Notes: generated from the sequence alone by a model not told the origin. Counted from the first letter of the stretch, positions 1-13,540 are shown. The stretch is DNA of 64,000 nucleotides from Luzula sylvatica (GCA_946800325.1 OX326958.1:1002001-1066000), one strand, 5' to 3'. Numbers and translations: made by a program.

Positions 1-3000
1 TTTTTTAAAAAAATATCTTAATTGAATTTGTTTGAAGGTGTTAGACTTCTGTTTTTACATTTTTAAGAAATTTTTGAAAAAGTTGAAATTTGTGTGTGTT
101 AGGCTTCAATTACGGTGTATTTTAAGTACGACACGAAAATTGAGTATTTTGCTTGTACTACACTTCGAATTTAAATTTAATTGAAAAATATCTTAATTGA
201 AGTTTTTGAAGGTGTTAGAATTTTGTTTTTGCAATTTGAAGAAATGTTTGAAAAAATTGAAATTTGTGTGTGTTAGTCTTCAATTACGGAGTATTTTGAG
301 TAGGATATGAAAATTGATTATTTTGCTTGTGTTACACTTAAATTTTAACATTTTTTTTAAAAATATCTTAATTTGATTTGTTTGAAGGTGTTAGACTTCT
401 ATTTTTGCATTGTCGAGAAATTTTTGAAAAAATTGTAATTTGTGTGTGTTAGTCTTCAATTACGGAGTATTATGAGTACGACATGAAAATTCATTATTTT
501 GCTTGTGTTACACTTCAATTTTAACATTTTTCAAAAAAAATATCTTAATTGATATTTTTGAAGGTGTTAGACTTCTGTTTTAACATTTTTAAGAAATTTT
601 TGAAAAAATTTAAATTTGGGTGTGTTAGTCTTCAATTGCGGAGTATTTTTAGTACAACACGAAAATTGAGTATTTTGCTTGTATTACACTTCAATTTTAA
701 ATTTTATTGAAAAATATCTTAATTGGATTTTTTTGAAGGTGTTACACTTCTGTTTTTGCATTTTTATGAAATGTTTCAGAAAACTGAAATTGGTGTGTGT
801 TAGTCTTCAATTACGGAGTATTTTGAGTACGACATGAAAATTGACTATTTTGCTTGTGTTACACTTGAATTTTAAATTTTTTACAAAAATATCTTCATTG
901 TATTTTTGAAGTTGTTAGACTTCTGTTTTTGCATTTTTTAGAAATGTTCAAAAAAATTGAAATTTGTGTGTGTTATTCTTCAATTACGGAGTATTTTGAG
1001 TACGACATGAAAATTGAGTATTTTGCATGTGTTACACTTCAATTTTAACATTTTTTTTTTAAATATCTTCATTGAATTTTTTTGAAGGTGTTAGACTTCT
1101 GTTTTTACATTTTTAAGAAATTTTCGAAAAAGTTGAAATTTGTGTGTGTTAGTCTTCAATTACGGTGTATTTTGAGTACGACATGAAAATTGAGTATTTT
1201 GCTTGTATTGCACTTCAATTTTTAATTTTATTGAAAAATATCTTAATTGAATTTTTTTAAGGTGTTAGACTTCCGTTTTTGCATTTTTAACAAATTTTTG
1301 TAAAAAATGAAATTTGTGTGTGTTAGTCTTCAATTACGGAGTATTTTGAGTATGACATGAAAATTGAGTATTTTGCTTGTGTTACACTGCAATTTTATTA
1401 TTTTTTACAAGAATATCTTAATTGGATATTCTTGAAGGTGATAGACTCCTGTTTTTGCATTTTTAAGAAATGTTTGAGAAAATTGTAATTTGTGTGTTAG
1501 TCTTCAATTACGGAGTATTTTGTGTATGACATGAAAATTGAGTATTTTCTTTGTATTAAACTTCAATTTTAACATTTTTTATAAAATATCTTTATTGGAT
1601 TTTTTGAAGGTGTTAGACTTCTGTTTTTACATTTTTAAGAAAATTTTGAAATAATTGAAATTTGTGTATGTTAGTCTTCAATTACGGAGTATTTTGAGTA
1701 CGATATGAAAATTGACTATATTGCTTGTGTTATACTTCAATTTTAACATTTTAAAAAAAATATCTTAATTGAATTTTTTGAAGGTGTTAGACTTCTGTTT
1801 TTGCATTGTAAGAAATTTTTGAAAAAATTGAAATTTGTGTGTGTAAGTCTTCAATTACGGAATATTTTGAGCACGACATGAAAATTGAGTATTTTGCTTG
1901 TGTTAAACTTCAATTTTAACATTTTTTACAAAAATATCTTAACTGGATTTTTTTGAAGGAGTTAGGCTTCTGTTTTTACATTTTTAAGAAATTTTTGAAA
2001 AAATTGAAATTTGTGTGTGTTAGTTTTCAATTACGGAGTATTTTAAGTACGACATGAAAATTGAGTATTTTACTTGTGTTACACATAAATTTTAACATTT
2101 TTTTAAAAAATATCATCATTGAATTTTTTGATGGTGCTAGACTTCTGTTTTTGCATTTTTAAGAAATTTTTGAAAAAGTTCAAATTTGTGTGTGCTAGTC
2201 TTCAATTACGGAGTATTTTGAGAATCACTTGAAAATTGAGTATTTTGCTTGTGTTACACATCAATTTTAACATATTATACAAAAATATCTTATTTGGATT
2301 TTTTTGAAGGAGTTCGGCTTCTGTTTTTGCATTTTTAAGAAATGTTTGAGAAAATTGTAATTTGTGTGTGTTAGTCTTCAATTACGAAGTATTTTGAGCA
2401 CCACATGAAAATTGAATATTTTGTTTCTATTACACTTCAATTTTAGCATTTTTTGAAAAATATCTTAATTGGATTTTTTGAATGTGTTATACTTCAGTTT
2501 TTGCATTTTTAATAATGTTTTGAAAAAGTTGAAATTTGTGTGTGTTAGTCTTCAATTACGGTGTATTTTGAGTACGACACGAAAATTGAGTATTTTTCTT
2601 GGATTACACTTCAATTTTAAATTTTATTGAAAAATATCTTAATTGAATTTTTTGAAGGTGTTACACTTCTGTTTTTGCATTTTTATGAAATGTTTCAGAA
2701 AACTGAAATTTGTGTGTGTTAGTCTTCAATTACGGAGTATTTTGAGTACGACATGAAAATTGATTATTTTGCTTGTGTTACACTTCAATTTTAAATTTTA
2801 TTGAAAAATATCTTAATTGAATTTTTTGAAGGTGTTACACTTCTGTTTTTGCATTTTTATGAAATGTTTGAGAAAACTCAAATTTTTGTGTGTTAGTCTT
2901 CAATTACGGAGTATTTTGAGTTCGACATGAAAATTGATTATTTAGCTTGTGTTACACTTCAATTTTAACATTTTTTACAAAAATATCGTAATTCGATTTT

Positions 3001-4625
3001 TTTGAAGGTGCTAGACTTATGTTTTTGCATTTTAAGAAATTTTTGAGAAAATTGAAATTTGTGTGTGTTAGTCTTCAATTATGGAGTATTTTGAGTACGA
3101 CAGGAAAATTGAGTATTTTGCTTGTGTTACACTTAAATTTTAACATTTTTAAAAAAAATATCTTAATTGAATTTTTTGAAGGTGTTAGACTTCTGTTTTT
3201 GCAGTTTTAAGAAATGTTTGAAAAAATTGAAATTTATGTGTGTTAGTCTTCAATTACGTAGTATTTTGAGGACGACATGAAAATTGAGTATTTTACTTGT
3301 GTTACACTTAAATTTTAACATTTTTAAAAAAAATATATTAATTGAATTTTTTGAAGGTGTTAGACTTCTGTTTTTGCAATTTTAAGAAATGTTTGAAAAA
3401 ATTGAAATTTATGTGTGTTAGTCTTCAATTAAGGAGTATTTTGTGTACGACATGAAAATTGAATATTTTGCTTCTGTTACACTTGAATTTTAAATATTTT
3501 TTAAAAAATATCTTAGTTCAATTTTTGAAGGGGTTAGACTTATGTTTTTGCATTTTTAAGAAATGTTTGAAAAAATTGAAATTTGTATGTGTTATTCTTC
3601 AATTACGGAGTATTTTGCATGTGTTACACTACAATTTTAACATTTTTTTAAAAAATATCTTAATTGAATTATTTTGAAGGTGTTAGACTTATGTTTTTAA
3701 ATTTTTAAGAAATTTATGAAAAAGTTGAAATTTGTGTGTGTTAGTCTTCAATTACGGTGTATTTTGAGTACGACACGAAAATTGAGTATTTTGTTTTTAT
3801 TACACTTCAATTTTAAATTCTATTGGAAAATATCTTAATTGAATTTGTTGAAGGTGTTAGACTTCTGTTTTTGTATTTTTAAGAAATTTATCAAAAAATT
3901 ATAATTTGTGTGTGTTAGTCTTCAATTACGGAGTATTGTGAGTTCGACATGAAAATTGAGTATTTTGCTTGTATTGCACTAGATTTTTTCTTTTTTTAAG
4001 AAATTTCTTAATTGGATTTTTTGAAGGTGTTAAGACTTCTGTTTTTACATTTTTAAGAAAGTTTTGATAAAATTGAAATTTGTGTGTGTTAGTGTACAAT
4101 TACGGAGTATTTTGAGTACGACATGAAAATTGAATATTTTGCTTGTGTTAAACTTAAATTTTATCATTTTTTATAAAAATATCTTAATTGAATTTTTTGA
4201 TGGTGTTAGACGTATGTTTTTCCATTTTTAAGAAAGTTTTAAAAAAATTGAAATTTATGTATGTTAGTCTTCAATTACAAAGTATTTTTAGTACGATATG
4301 AAAATTGACTATATGGCTTGTGTTACACTTTAATTTTAACACTTTTTAAAAAAATATCTTAATTGGATTTTTTGAAGGTGTTAGATTTCAGTTTTTGCAT
4401 TTTTAAGAAATTTTTGAAAAAATTGAAATTTGTGTGTGTTAGTCTTCAATTAAGGAGTATTTTGAGTAGGACATGAAAATTGACTATTTTGATTGTGTTA
4501 CACTTGAATTTTAAATATTTTTTAAAAAATATCTTAATTGAATTTTTGAAGGGGTTAGACTTCTGTTTTTGCATTTTTAAGAAATAGTTGAAAAAATTTA
4601 AATTTGTATGTGTTATTCTTCAATT
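1..4625 (+). repeat. Heterogeneous left part of the array
   Basis: About 26 monomers with many private substitutions. Types A, C, D, E and F can be recognised, but the order is irregular: A-type starts at 112, 1162, 2558, 3754 and 4977 are 1050, 1396, 1196 and 1223 bp apart. That corresponds to about 6, 8, 7 and 7 monomers, the third interval being short because of a 27 bp deletion at 3608. I saw no long near-identical duplication here, unlike the rest of the window. This could be an older or less homogenised flank. Confidence 0.7.
3608..3616 (+). other. 27 bp deletion between 9 bp direct repeats
   Basis: Ordinary monomers carry GAGTATTTT twice, 27 bp apart, in the first subrepeat. Here only one copy remains and the GAGTACGACATG segment is gone, so the sequence runs ACGGAGTATTTTGCATGTG. 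This is the expected product of slippage or single-strand annealing between the two GAGTATTTT copies. It also removes the CpG-containing box. Confidence 0.85.
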
Positions 4626-6640
4626 ACGGATTATTTTGAGTACGACTTGAAAATTGAGTATTTTGCTTGTGTTACACGTAAATTTTAACATTTTTAAAAA
4701 AAATATCTTAATTGAATATTTTGATGGTGTTAGACTTCTGTTTTTGCATTTTTAAGAAATTTTTGAAAAAATTGAAATTTGTATGTGTTATTCTTCAATT
4801 ACGGAGTATTTTGAGTACGACATGAAAATTGAGTAGTTTGCTTGCGTTACACTACAATTTTAACATTTTTTTAAAAAATATCTTAATTGAATTATTTTGA
4901 AGGTGTTAGACTTCTGTTTTTACATTTTTAAGAAATTTTTGGAAAAGTTGAAATTTGTGTGTGTTAGTCTTCAATTACGGTGTATTTAGAGTACGACACG
5001 AAAATTGAGTATTTTGCTTGTATTACAATTCAATTTTAAATTTTATTGAAAAATATCTTAATTGAATTTTTTGAAGTTCTTAGACTTCTGTTATTGCATT
5101 TTTAAGAAATTTTTGAAAAAATTGTAATTTGTGTGTGTTAGTCTTCAAATACGGAGTATTTTGAGTTCGACATGAAAATTGAGTATTTTGCTTGTATTAC
5201 ACTTGAATTTCTGCATTTTTTAAGAAATATCTTAATTGAATTTTTTAAAGGTGTTAAGACTTCTGTTTTTACTTTTTTAAGAAATTTTTGAAAAAATTGA
5301 AATTTGTGTGTGTTAGTCTTCAATTACGGAGTATTTTGAGTACGACATGAAAATTGAATATTTTGCTTGTGTTACACTTAAATTTTAACATTTTAAAAAA
5401 AAATATCTTAATTGAATATTTTGATGGTGTTAGATTGCAGTTTTTGTATTTTTAAGAAATTTTTGAAAACATTGAAATTTGTGTGTGTTAGTCTTCAATT
5501 AAGGAGTATTTTAAGTACGACATGAAAATTGACTATTTTGCTTGTGTTACACTACAATTTTAACATTTTTTTAAAAAATATTTTAATTGAATTTTTTTGA
5601 AGGTATTAGACTTATGTTTTTACATTTTTAAAAAATTGTTGAAAAAGTTGAAATTTGTGTGTGTTAGTCTTCAATTACGGTGTATTTTGAGTACGACATG
5701 AAAATTGAATATTTTGCTTGTGTTACACTTAAATTTTAACATTTTTTCTAAAAATATCTTAATTGAATTTTTTGATGGTGTTAGACTTCTGTTTTTGCAT
5801 TTTTAAGAAATTTTTAAAAAAATTGAAATTTGTGTATGTTAGTCTTCAATTACAGAGTATTTTGAGTACGATATGAAAATTGACTATATTGCTTGTGTTA
5901 CACTTTAATTTTAACACTTTTTAAAAAAATATCTTAATTGGATTTTTTGAAGGTGTTAGATTTCAGTTTTTGCATTTTAAAGAAATTTTTGAAAAAATTG
6001 AAATTTGTGTGTGTTAGTCTTCAATTAAGGAGTATTTTGAGTACGACATGAAAATTGAGTAATTTGCTTGTGTTACACTACAATTTTAACATTTTTTTTT
6101 AAAATATCTTAATTGAATTATTTTGTAGGTGTTAGACTTATGTTTTTACATTTTTAAGAAATTTTTTAAAAAGTTGAAATTTTTGTGTGCTTGGATTTTT
6201 TGAACGTGTTAAGACTTCTGTTTTTACATTTTTAAGAAATTTTTGAAAAAACTGAAATTTGTGTGTGTTAGTCTTCAATTACGGTGTATTTTGAGTACGA
6301 CACGAAAATTGAGTATTTTTCTTGTATTACACTTCAATTTTAAATTTTATTGAAAAATATCTTAATTGAATTTTTTGAAGTTTTAAGATTTCAGTTTTTG
6401 CATTTATAAGAAATTTTTGAAAAAATTGAAATTTGTGTGTGTTACACTTCAATTAAGGAGTATTTTGAGTACGACATGAAAATTGACTATTTTGCTTGTG
6501 TTACACTTGAATATTAAATATTTTTAAAAAATATCTTAATTGAATTTTTGAAGGGGTTAGACTTCTGTTTTTGCATTTTTAAGAAATGTTTGAAAAAATT
6601 GAAATTTGTATGTGTTATTCTTCAATTACGGAGTATTTTG
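4626..6640 (+). repeat. Duplicated block X, copy 1
   Basis: Begins at a G monomer (4626) and matches block X copy 2 at an offset of 4448 bp. After about 5690 the offset becomes 4796, because two monomers (348 bp) are missing here: an A head is fused to a C body near 5695. The block contains the diagnostic 77 bp truncated monomer at 6129-6205. The match ends near 6640, where an F-type head replaces the G head seen at the same place in copy 2. Confidence 0.8.
6129..6205 (+). repeat. 77 bp truncated monomer, copy 1
   Basis: The distance from GTGTTAGACTTA (6129) to the next GTGTTAAGACTTC (6206) is 77 bp instead of about 175, a loss of about 98 bp. The fusion reads TTTTTGTGTGC followed by TTGGATTTTTTGAACG, joining the end of a third subrepeat to the end of a second subrepeat. 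The same join recurs at 10925 and 13100, so it marks shared ancestry of the X blocks. Confidence 0.85.
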
Positions 6641-6744
6641 AGAACGACATGAAAATTGAGTATTTTGCTTGTGTTACACTACAATTTTAACATTTTTTTA
6701 AAAAATATCTTAATTGAATTATTTTGAAGGTGTTAGACTTCTGT

Positions 6745-9073
6745 TTTTACATTTTCAAGAAATTTTTGAAAAAGTTGAAATTTGTGTGTGTTAGTCTTCA
6801 ATTACGGTGTATTTTGAGTACGACACGAAAATTGAGTATTTTGTTTGTATTACACTTCAATTTTAAATTTTATTGAAAAATATCTTAATTGAATTTTTTG
6901 AATGTGTTAGACTTCTGTTTTTACATTTTTAATACATTTTTGAAAAAATTGACATTTGTGTGTGTTAGTCTTCAATTACGGAGTATTTTGAGTACGACAT
7001 GAATATTGAATATTTTTCTTGTGTTACACATAAATTTTAACATTTTTTATAAAAATATCTTAATTGAATTTTTTGATTGTGTTAGACGTCTGTTTTTGCA
7101 TTTTTAAGAAATTTTTGAAAAAATTGAAATTTGTGTATGTTAGTCTTCAATTACGGAGTATTTTGAGTACGATATGAAAATTGACTATATTGCTTGTGTT
7201 ACACTTGAATTTTAAAATTTTTAAAAAAAAATCTTAATTTTATTTTTGAAGGCGTTAGACTTCTGTTTTTTCATTTTTAAGAAATGTTTGAAAAAATTGA
7301 AATTTGTTTGTGTTATTCTTCAATTACGGAGTATTTTGAGTACGAATTGAAAATTGAATATTTTGCTTGTGTTACACTTAAATTTTAACATTTTTAAAAA
7401 AAATATCTTAATTGAATATTTTGATGGTGTTAGACTTCTGTTTTTGCATTTTTAAGAAATTTTTCAAAAAATTGAAATTTGTATGTGTTATTCTTCAATT
7501 ACGGAGTATTTTGAGTACAACATGAAAATTGAGTATTTTGCTTGTGTTACACTACAATTTTAACATTTTTTTTAAAAATATCTTAATTGAATTATTTTGA
7601 AGGTGTTAGACTTCTATTTTTACATTTTTAAGAAATTTTTGAAAAAGTTGAAATTTGTGTGTGTTAGTCTTCAATTACGGTGTATTTAGAGTACGACACG
7701 AAAATTGAGTATTTTGCTTGTATTACACTTGAATTTTTGCATTTTTTAAGAAATATCTTAATTGGATTTTTTGAAAGTGTTAAGACTTCTGTTTTTACAT
7801 TTTTAAGATATTTTTGAAAAAATTGAAATTTGTGTGTGTTAGTCTTCAATTACGGAGTATTTTGAGTACGACATGAAAATTGAATATTTTGCTTGTGTTA
7901 CACTTAAATTTTAACATTTTTCATAAAAATATCTGAATTGAATTTTTTTATGTTGTTAGACGTCAGTTTTTGCATTTTTAAAATTTTTTTGAAAAAATTG
8001 AAATTTGTTTATATTAGTCTTCAATTACGGAGTATTTTGAGTATGATATGAAAACTGACTATATTGCTTGTGTTACACTTTAATTTTAACACTTTATAAA
8101 AAAATATCTTAATTGGATTTTTTGAAGGTGTTAGATTTCAGTTTCTCCATTTTTAAGAAATTTTTGAAAAAATTGAAATTTGTGTGTGTTAGTCTTCAAT
8201 TAAGGAGTATTTTGAGCACGACATGAAAATTGACTATTTTGCTTGTGTTACACTTGACTTTTGAATTTTTTTTAAAAAATATCTTAATTGAATTTTTGAA
8301 GGCGTTAGACTTCTGTTTTTGCATTTTTAAGAAATGTTTGAAAAAATTGAAATTTGTATGTGTTATTCTTCAATTACGGATTATTTTGAGTACGACATGA
8401 AAATTGAGTATTTTGCTTGTGTTACACTACAATTTTAACTTTTTTAAAAAAAATATCTTAATTGAATTATTTTGAAGGAGTTAGACTTATGTTTTTACAT
8501 ATTTAAGAAATTTTTGAAAAAGTTGAAATTTGTGTGTGTTAGTCTTCAATTACGGTGTATTTTGACTACGACACGAAAATTGAGTATTTTGCTTGTATTA
8601 CACTTAAATTTTAAATTTTATTGAAAAATATCTTCATTGAATTTTTTGAAGGTGTTAGACTTCTGTTTTTGCATTTTTAAGAAATTTTTTAAAAAATTGA
8701 AATTTGTGTATGTCAGTCTTCAATTACGGAGTATTTTGAGTACGATATGAAAATTTACTATATTGCTTGTGTTACACTTTAATTTTAACACTTTTAAAAA
8801 AAATATCTTAATTGGATTTTTTGAAGGTGTTATATTTTAGTTTTTGCATTTTTAAGAAATTTTTCAAAAAATTGAAATTTGTGTGTGTTAGTCTTCAATT
8901 AAGGAGTAATTTGAGTACGACATGAAAATTGACTATTTTGCTTGTGTTACACTTGAATTTTAAATTTAAAAAAAAAATATCTGAATTTAATTTTTGAAGG
9001 AGTTAGACTTCTGTTTTTGCATTTTTAAGAAATGTTTGAAAAAAATGAAATTTGTTTGTGTTATTCTTCAATT
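6745..9073 (+). repeat. Duplicated block Y, copy 1
   Basis: From about 6745 (a rare ATTTTCAAGAAA variant) to about 8350 this block matches 13541-14800. The offset is 6795 at first and 6447 from about 7420, so copy 2 lacks 348 bp (two monomers). Shared rare markers include TTGTTTGTATTAC, GAATGTGTTAG, GACATTTGTG, an A/B hybrid monomer near 7680 and TTGACTTTTGAATTT near 8250. From 8350 to 9073 the monomers continue as F, A, C/D-like and E types up to the next X block. Confidence 0.75.
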
Positions 9074-11423
9074 ACGGAGTATTTTGAGTACGACTTGAAA
9101 ATTGAATATTTTGCTTGTGTTACACGTAAATTTTAACATTTTTAAAAAAAATATCTTAATTGAATATTTTGATGGTGTTAGACATCTGTTTTTGTATTTT
9201 TAAGAAATTTTTGAAAAAATTGAAATTTGTATGTGTTATTCTTCAATTACGGAGTATTTTGAGTACGACATGAAAATTGAGTAGTTTGCTTGCGTTACAC
9301 TACAATTTTAACATTTTTTTTAAAAATATCTTAATTGAATTATTTTGATGGTGTTAGACTTCTGTTTTTACATTTTTAAGAAATTTTTGAAAAAGTTGAA
9401 ATTTGTGTGTGTTAGTCTTCAATTACGGTGTATTTAGAGTACGACACGAAAATTGAGTATTTTGCTTGTATTACACTTCAATTTTAAATTTTATTGAAAA
9501 ATATCTTAATTGAATTTTTTGAAGTTCTTAGACTTCTGTTATTGCATTTTTAAGAAATTTTTGAAAAAATTGTAATTTGTGTGTGTTAGTCTTCAAATAC
9601 GGAGTATTTTGAGTTCGACATGAAAATTGAGTATTTTGCTTGTATTACACTTGAATTTCTGCATTTTTTAAGAAATATCTTAATTGAATTTTTTAAAGGT
9701 GTTAAGACTTCTGTTTTTACTTTTTTAAGAAATTTTTGAAAAAATTGAAATTTGTGTGTGTTAATCTTCAATTACGGAGTATTTTGAGTACGACATGAAA
9801 ATTGAATATTTTGCTTGTGTTACACTTAAATTTTAACATTTAAAAAAAATATATCTTAATTGAATATTTTGATGGTGTTAGATTTCAGTTTTTGCATTTT
9901 TAAGAAATTTTTGAAAACATTGAAATTTGTGTGTGTTAGTCTTCAATTAAGGAGTATTTTAAGTACGACATGAAAATTGACTATTTTGCTTGTGTTACAC
10001 TACAATTTTAACATTTTTTTTAAAAATATTTTAATTGAATTTTTTTGAAGGTGTTAGACTTATGTTTTTACATTTTTAAAAAATTGTTGAAAAAGTTGAA
10101 ACTTGTGTGTGTTAGTCTTCAATTACGGTGTATTTTGAGTACGCACGAAAATTGAGTATTTTGCTTGTATTACACTTCAATTTTAAATTTTATTGAAAAA
10201 TATCTTAATTGAATTTTTTGAAGGTTTTACACTTCTGTTTTTGCATTTTTAAGAAATTTTTGAAAAAATTGTAATATGTGTGTGTTAGTCTTCAATTACG
10301 GAGTATTGTGAGTTCGACATGAAAATTGAGTATTTTGCTTGTATTACACTTGAATTTTTGCTTTTTTTATGAAATATCTTAATTGGATTTTTTGAAGGTG
10401 TTAAGACTTCTGTTTCTACATTTTTAAGAAATTTTTGACAAAATTGAAATTTCTATGTGTTAGTCTTCAATTACGGAGTATTTTGAGTACGACATGAAAA
10501 TTGAATATTTTGCTTGTGTTACACTTAAATTTTAACATTTTTTCTAAAAATATCTTAATTGAATTTTTTGATGGTGTTAGACTTCTGTTTTTGCATTTTT
10601 AAGAAATTTTTTAAAAAATTGAAATTTGTGTATGTTAGTCTTCAATTACAGAGTATTTTGAGTACGATATGAAAATTGACTATATTGCTTGTGTTACACT
10701 TTAATTTTAACACTTTATAAAAAAATATCTTAATTGGATTTTTTGAAGGTGTTAGATTTCAGTTTTTGCATTTTAAAGAAATTTTTGAAAAAATTGAAAT
10801 TTGTGTGTGTTAGTCTTCAATTAAGGAGTATTTTGAGTACGACATGAAAATTGAGTAATTTGCTTGTGTTACACTACAATTTTAACATTTTTTTTAAAAA
10901 TATCTTAATTGAATTATTTTGTAGGTGTTAGACTTATGTTTTTACATTTTTAAGAAATTTTTTAAAAAGTTGAAATTTTTGTGTGCTTGGATTTTTTGAA
11001 CGTGTTAAGACTTCTGTTTTTACATTTTTAAGAAATTTTTGAAAAAACTGAAATTTGTGTGTGTTAGTCTTCAATTACGGTGTATTTTGAGTACGACACG
11101 AAAATTGAGTATTTTTCTTGTATTACACTTCAATTTTAAATTTTATTGAAAAATATCTTAATTGAATTTTTTGAAGGTTTAAGATTTCAGTTTTTGCATT
11201 TATAAGAAATTTTTGAAAAAATTGAAATTTGTGTGTGTTAGACTTCAATTAAGGAGTATTTTGAGTACGACATGAAAATTGACTATTTTGCTTGTGTTAC
11301 ACTTGAATATTAAATATTTTGAAAAAATATCTTAATTGAATTTTTGAAGGGGTTAGACTTCTGTTTTTGCATTTTTAAGAAATGTTTGAAAAAATTGAAA
11401 TTTGTATGTGTTATTCTTCAATT
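9074..11423 (+). repeat. Duplicated block X, copy 2 (tandem with copy 3)
   Basis: Starts at the G monomer at 9074; the next block starts at the G monomer at 11424, so the tandem period is 2350 bp. Markers shared with copies 1 and 3 include TACACGTAAATTT in G, TTCTTAGACTTCTGTTATTG in A, GCATTTTTTAAG after TTGAATTTCT in B, GAAAACATTG, and the 77 bp truncated monomer at 10925. This is the most complete of the three copies. It retains the monomers that copy 1 lost (about 10130-10480) and that copy 3 lost (about 9950-10128). Confidence 0.8.
10925..11001 (+). repeat. 77 bp truncated monomer, copy 2
   Basis: Same fusion as at 6129, offset 4796. Flanking monomers also match. Confidence 0.85.
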
Positions 11424-11598
11424 ACGGAGTATTTTGAGTACGACTTGAAAATTGAATATTTTGCTTGTGTTACACGTAAATTTTAACATTTTTAAAAAAA
11501 ATATCTTAATTGAATATTTTGATGGTGTTAGACTTCTGTTTTTGCATTTTTAAGAAATTTTTGAAAAAATTGAAATTTGTATGTGTTATTCTTCAATT
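11424..11598 (+). repeat. Type G monomer exemplar (extra member of the HOR)
   Basis: Type G is marked by GAGTACGACTTGAAAATTG (CTTG instead of CATG), TACACGTAAATTTTAAC or TACACTTAAATTTTAAC, ATATTTTGATGGTGTTAG, and TGTATGTGTTATTCTTC or TGTATGTTTT at its end. It sits between E and F, giving a seven-member order A-B-C-D-E-G-F where complete. Copies lie near 4626, 7338, 9074, 11424, 16180, 20360, 23910, 51290, 52510, 55140 and 62990. It is absent from about 25 to 50 kb. It looks like a C-like first half joined to an F/E-like end, so it may be an old recombinant. Confidence 0.8.
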
Positions 11599-13099
11599 AC
11601 GGAGTATTTTGAGTACGACATGAAAATTGAGTAGTTTGCTTGCGTTACACTACAATTTTAACATTTTTTTTAAAAATATCTTAATTGAATTATTTTGAAG
11701 GTGTTAGACTTCTGTTTTTACATTTTTAAGAAATTTTTGAAAAAGTTGAAATTTGTGTGTGTTAGTCTTCAATTACGGTGTATTTAGAGTACGACACGAA
11801 AATTGAGTATTTTGCTTGTATTACACTTCAATTTTAAATTTTATTGAAAAATATCTTAATTGAATTTTTTGAAGTTCTTAGACTTCTGTTATTGCATTTT
11901 TAAGAAATTTTTGAAAAAATTGTAATTTGTGTGTGTTAGTCTTCAAATACGGAGTATTTTGAGTTCGACATGAAAATTGAGTATTTTGCTTGTATTACAC
12001 TTGAATTTCTGCATTTTTTAAGAAATATCTTAATTGAATTTTTTAAAGGTGTTAAGACTTCTGTTTTTACTTTTTTAAGAAATTTTTGAAAAAATTGAAA
12101 TTTGTGTGTGTTAGTCTTCAATTACGGAGTATTTTGAGTACGACATGAAAATTGAATATTTTGCTTGTGTTACACTTAAATTTTAACATTTTAAAAAAAA
12201 ATATCTTAATTGAATATTTTGATGGTGTTAGATTTCAGTTTTTGCATTTTTAAGAAATTTTTGAAAACATTGAAATTTGTGTGTGTTAGTCTTCAATTAC
12301 CGTGTATTTTGAGTACGACACGAAAATTGAGTATTTTGCTTGTATTACACTTCAATTTTAAATTTTATTGAAAAATATCTTAATTGAATTTTTTCAAGGT
12401 TTTACACTTCTGTTTTTGCATTTTTAAGAAATTTTTGAAAAAATTGTAATATGTGTGTGTTAGTCTTCAATTACGGAGTATTGTGAGTTCGACATGAAAA
12501 TTGAGTATTTTGCTTGTATTACACTTGAATTTTTGCTTTTTTTATGAAATATCTTAATTGGATTTTTTGAAGGTGTTAAGACTTCTGTTTCTACATTTTT
12601 AAGAAATTTTTGATAAAATTGAAATTTCTATGTGTTAGTCTTCAATTACGGTGTATTTTGAGTACGACATGAAAATTGAATATTTTGCTTGTGTTAGACT
12701 TAAATTTTAACATTTTTTCTAAAAATATCTTAATTGAATTTTTTGATGGTGTTAGACTTCTGTTTTTGCATTTTTAAGAAATTTTTAAAAAAATTGAAAT
12801 TTGTGTATGTTAGTCTTCAATTACAGAGTATTTTGAGTACGATATGAAAATTGACTATATTGCTTGTGTTACACTTTAATTTTAACACTTTTTAAAAAAA
12901 TATCTTAATTGGATTTTTTGAAGGTGTTAGATTTCAGTTTTTGCATTTTAAATAAATTTTTGAAAAAATTGAAATTTGTGTGTGTTAGTCTTCAATTAAG
13001 GAGTATTTTGAGTACGACATGAAAATTGAGTAATTTGCTTGTGTTACACTACAATTTTAACATTTTTTTTAAAAATATCTTAATTGAATTATTTTGTAG

Positions 13100-13176
13100 G
13101 TGTTAGACTTATGTTTTTACATTTTTAAGAAATTTTTTAAAAAGTTGAAATTTTTGTGTGCTTGGATTTTTTGAAC
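13100..13176 (+). repeat. 77 bp truncated monomer, copy 3
   Basis: Same fusion as at 10925, offset 2175. Confidence 0.85.
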
Positions 13177-13540
13177 GTGTTAAGACTTCTGTTTTTACAT
13201 TTTTAAGAAATTTTTGAAAAAACTGAAATTTGTGTGTGTTAGTCTTCAATTACGGTGTATTTTGAGTACGACACGAAAATTGAGTATTTTTCTTGTATTA
13301 CACTTCAATTTTAAATTTTATTGAAAAATATCTTAATTGAATTTTTTGAAGGTTTAAGATTTCAGTTTTTGCATTTATAAGAAATTTTTGAAAAAATTGA
13401 AATTTGTGTGTGTTACACTTCAATTAAGGAGTATTTTGAGTACGACATGAAAATTGACTATTTTGCTTGTGTTACACTTGAATATTAAATATTTTTAAAA
13501 AATATCTTAATTGAATTTTTGAAGGGGTTAGACTTCTGTT

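Larger units (their letters stand above)
11424..13540 (+). repeat. Duplicated block X, copy 3
   Basis: Directly follows copy 2. The offset to copy 2 is 2350 up to about 12300 and about 2174 after it, because one monomer (about 176 bp) was removed by a fusion at GAAAACATTG / CGTGTATTTT near 12300. The rare 77 bp truncated monomer is present at 13100. The match ends near 13540, where sequence like block Y begins. Confidence 0.8.

Noticed and set aside
5138..5323. A 61-codon minus-strand open frame beginning K-T-N-T-H-K-F after its start, recurring over 20 times across the window
   Set aside because: It begins at TTG (reverse complement of the CAA in TTCAATTACGG), not ATG, spans two monomers, and recurs wherever a B-type or A/B-hybrid monomer lies. 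It encodes low-complexity K/F/N-rich sequence with no recognisable domain. It is a by-product of the repeat.
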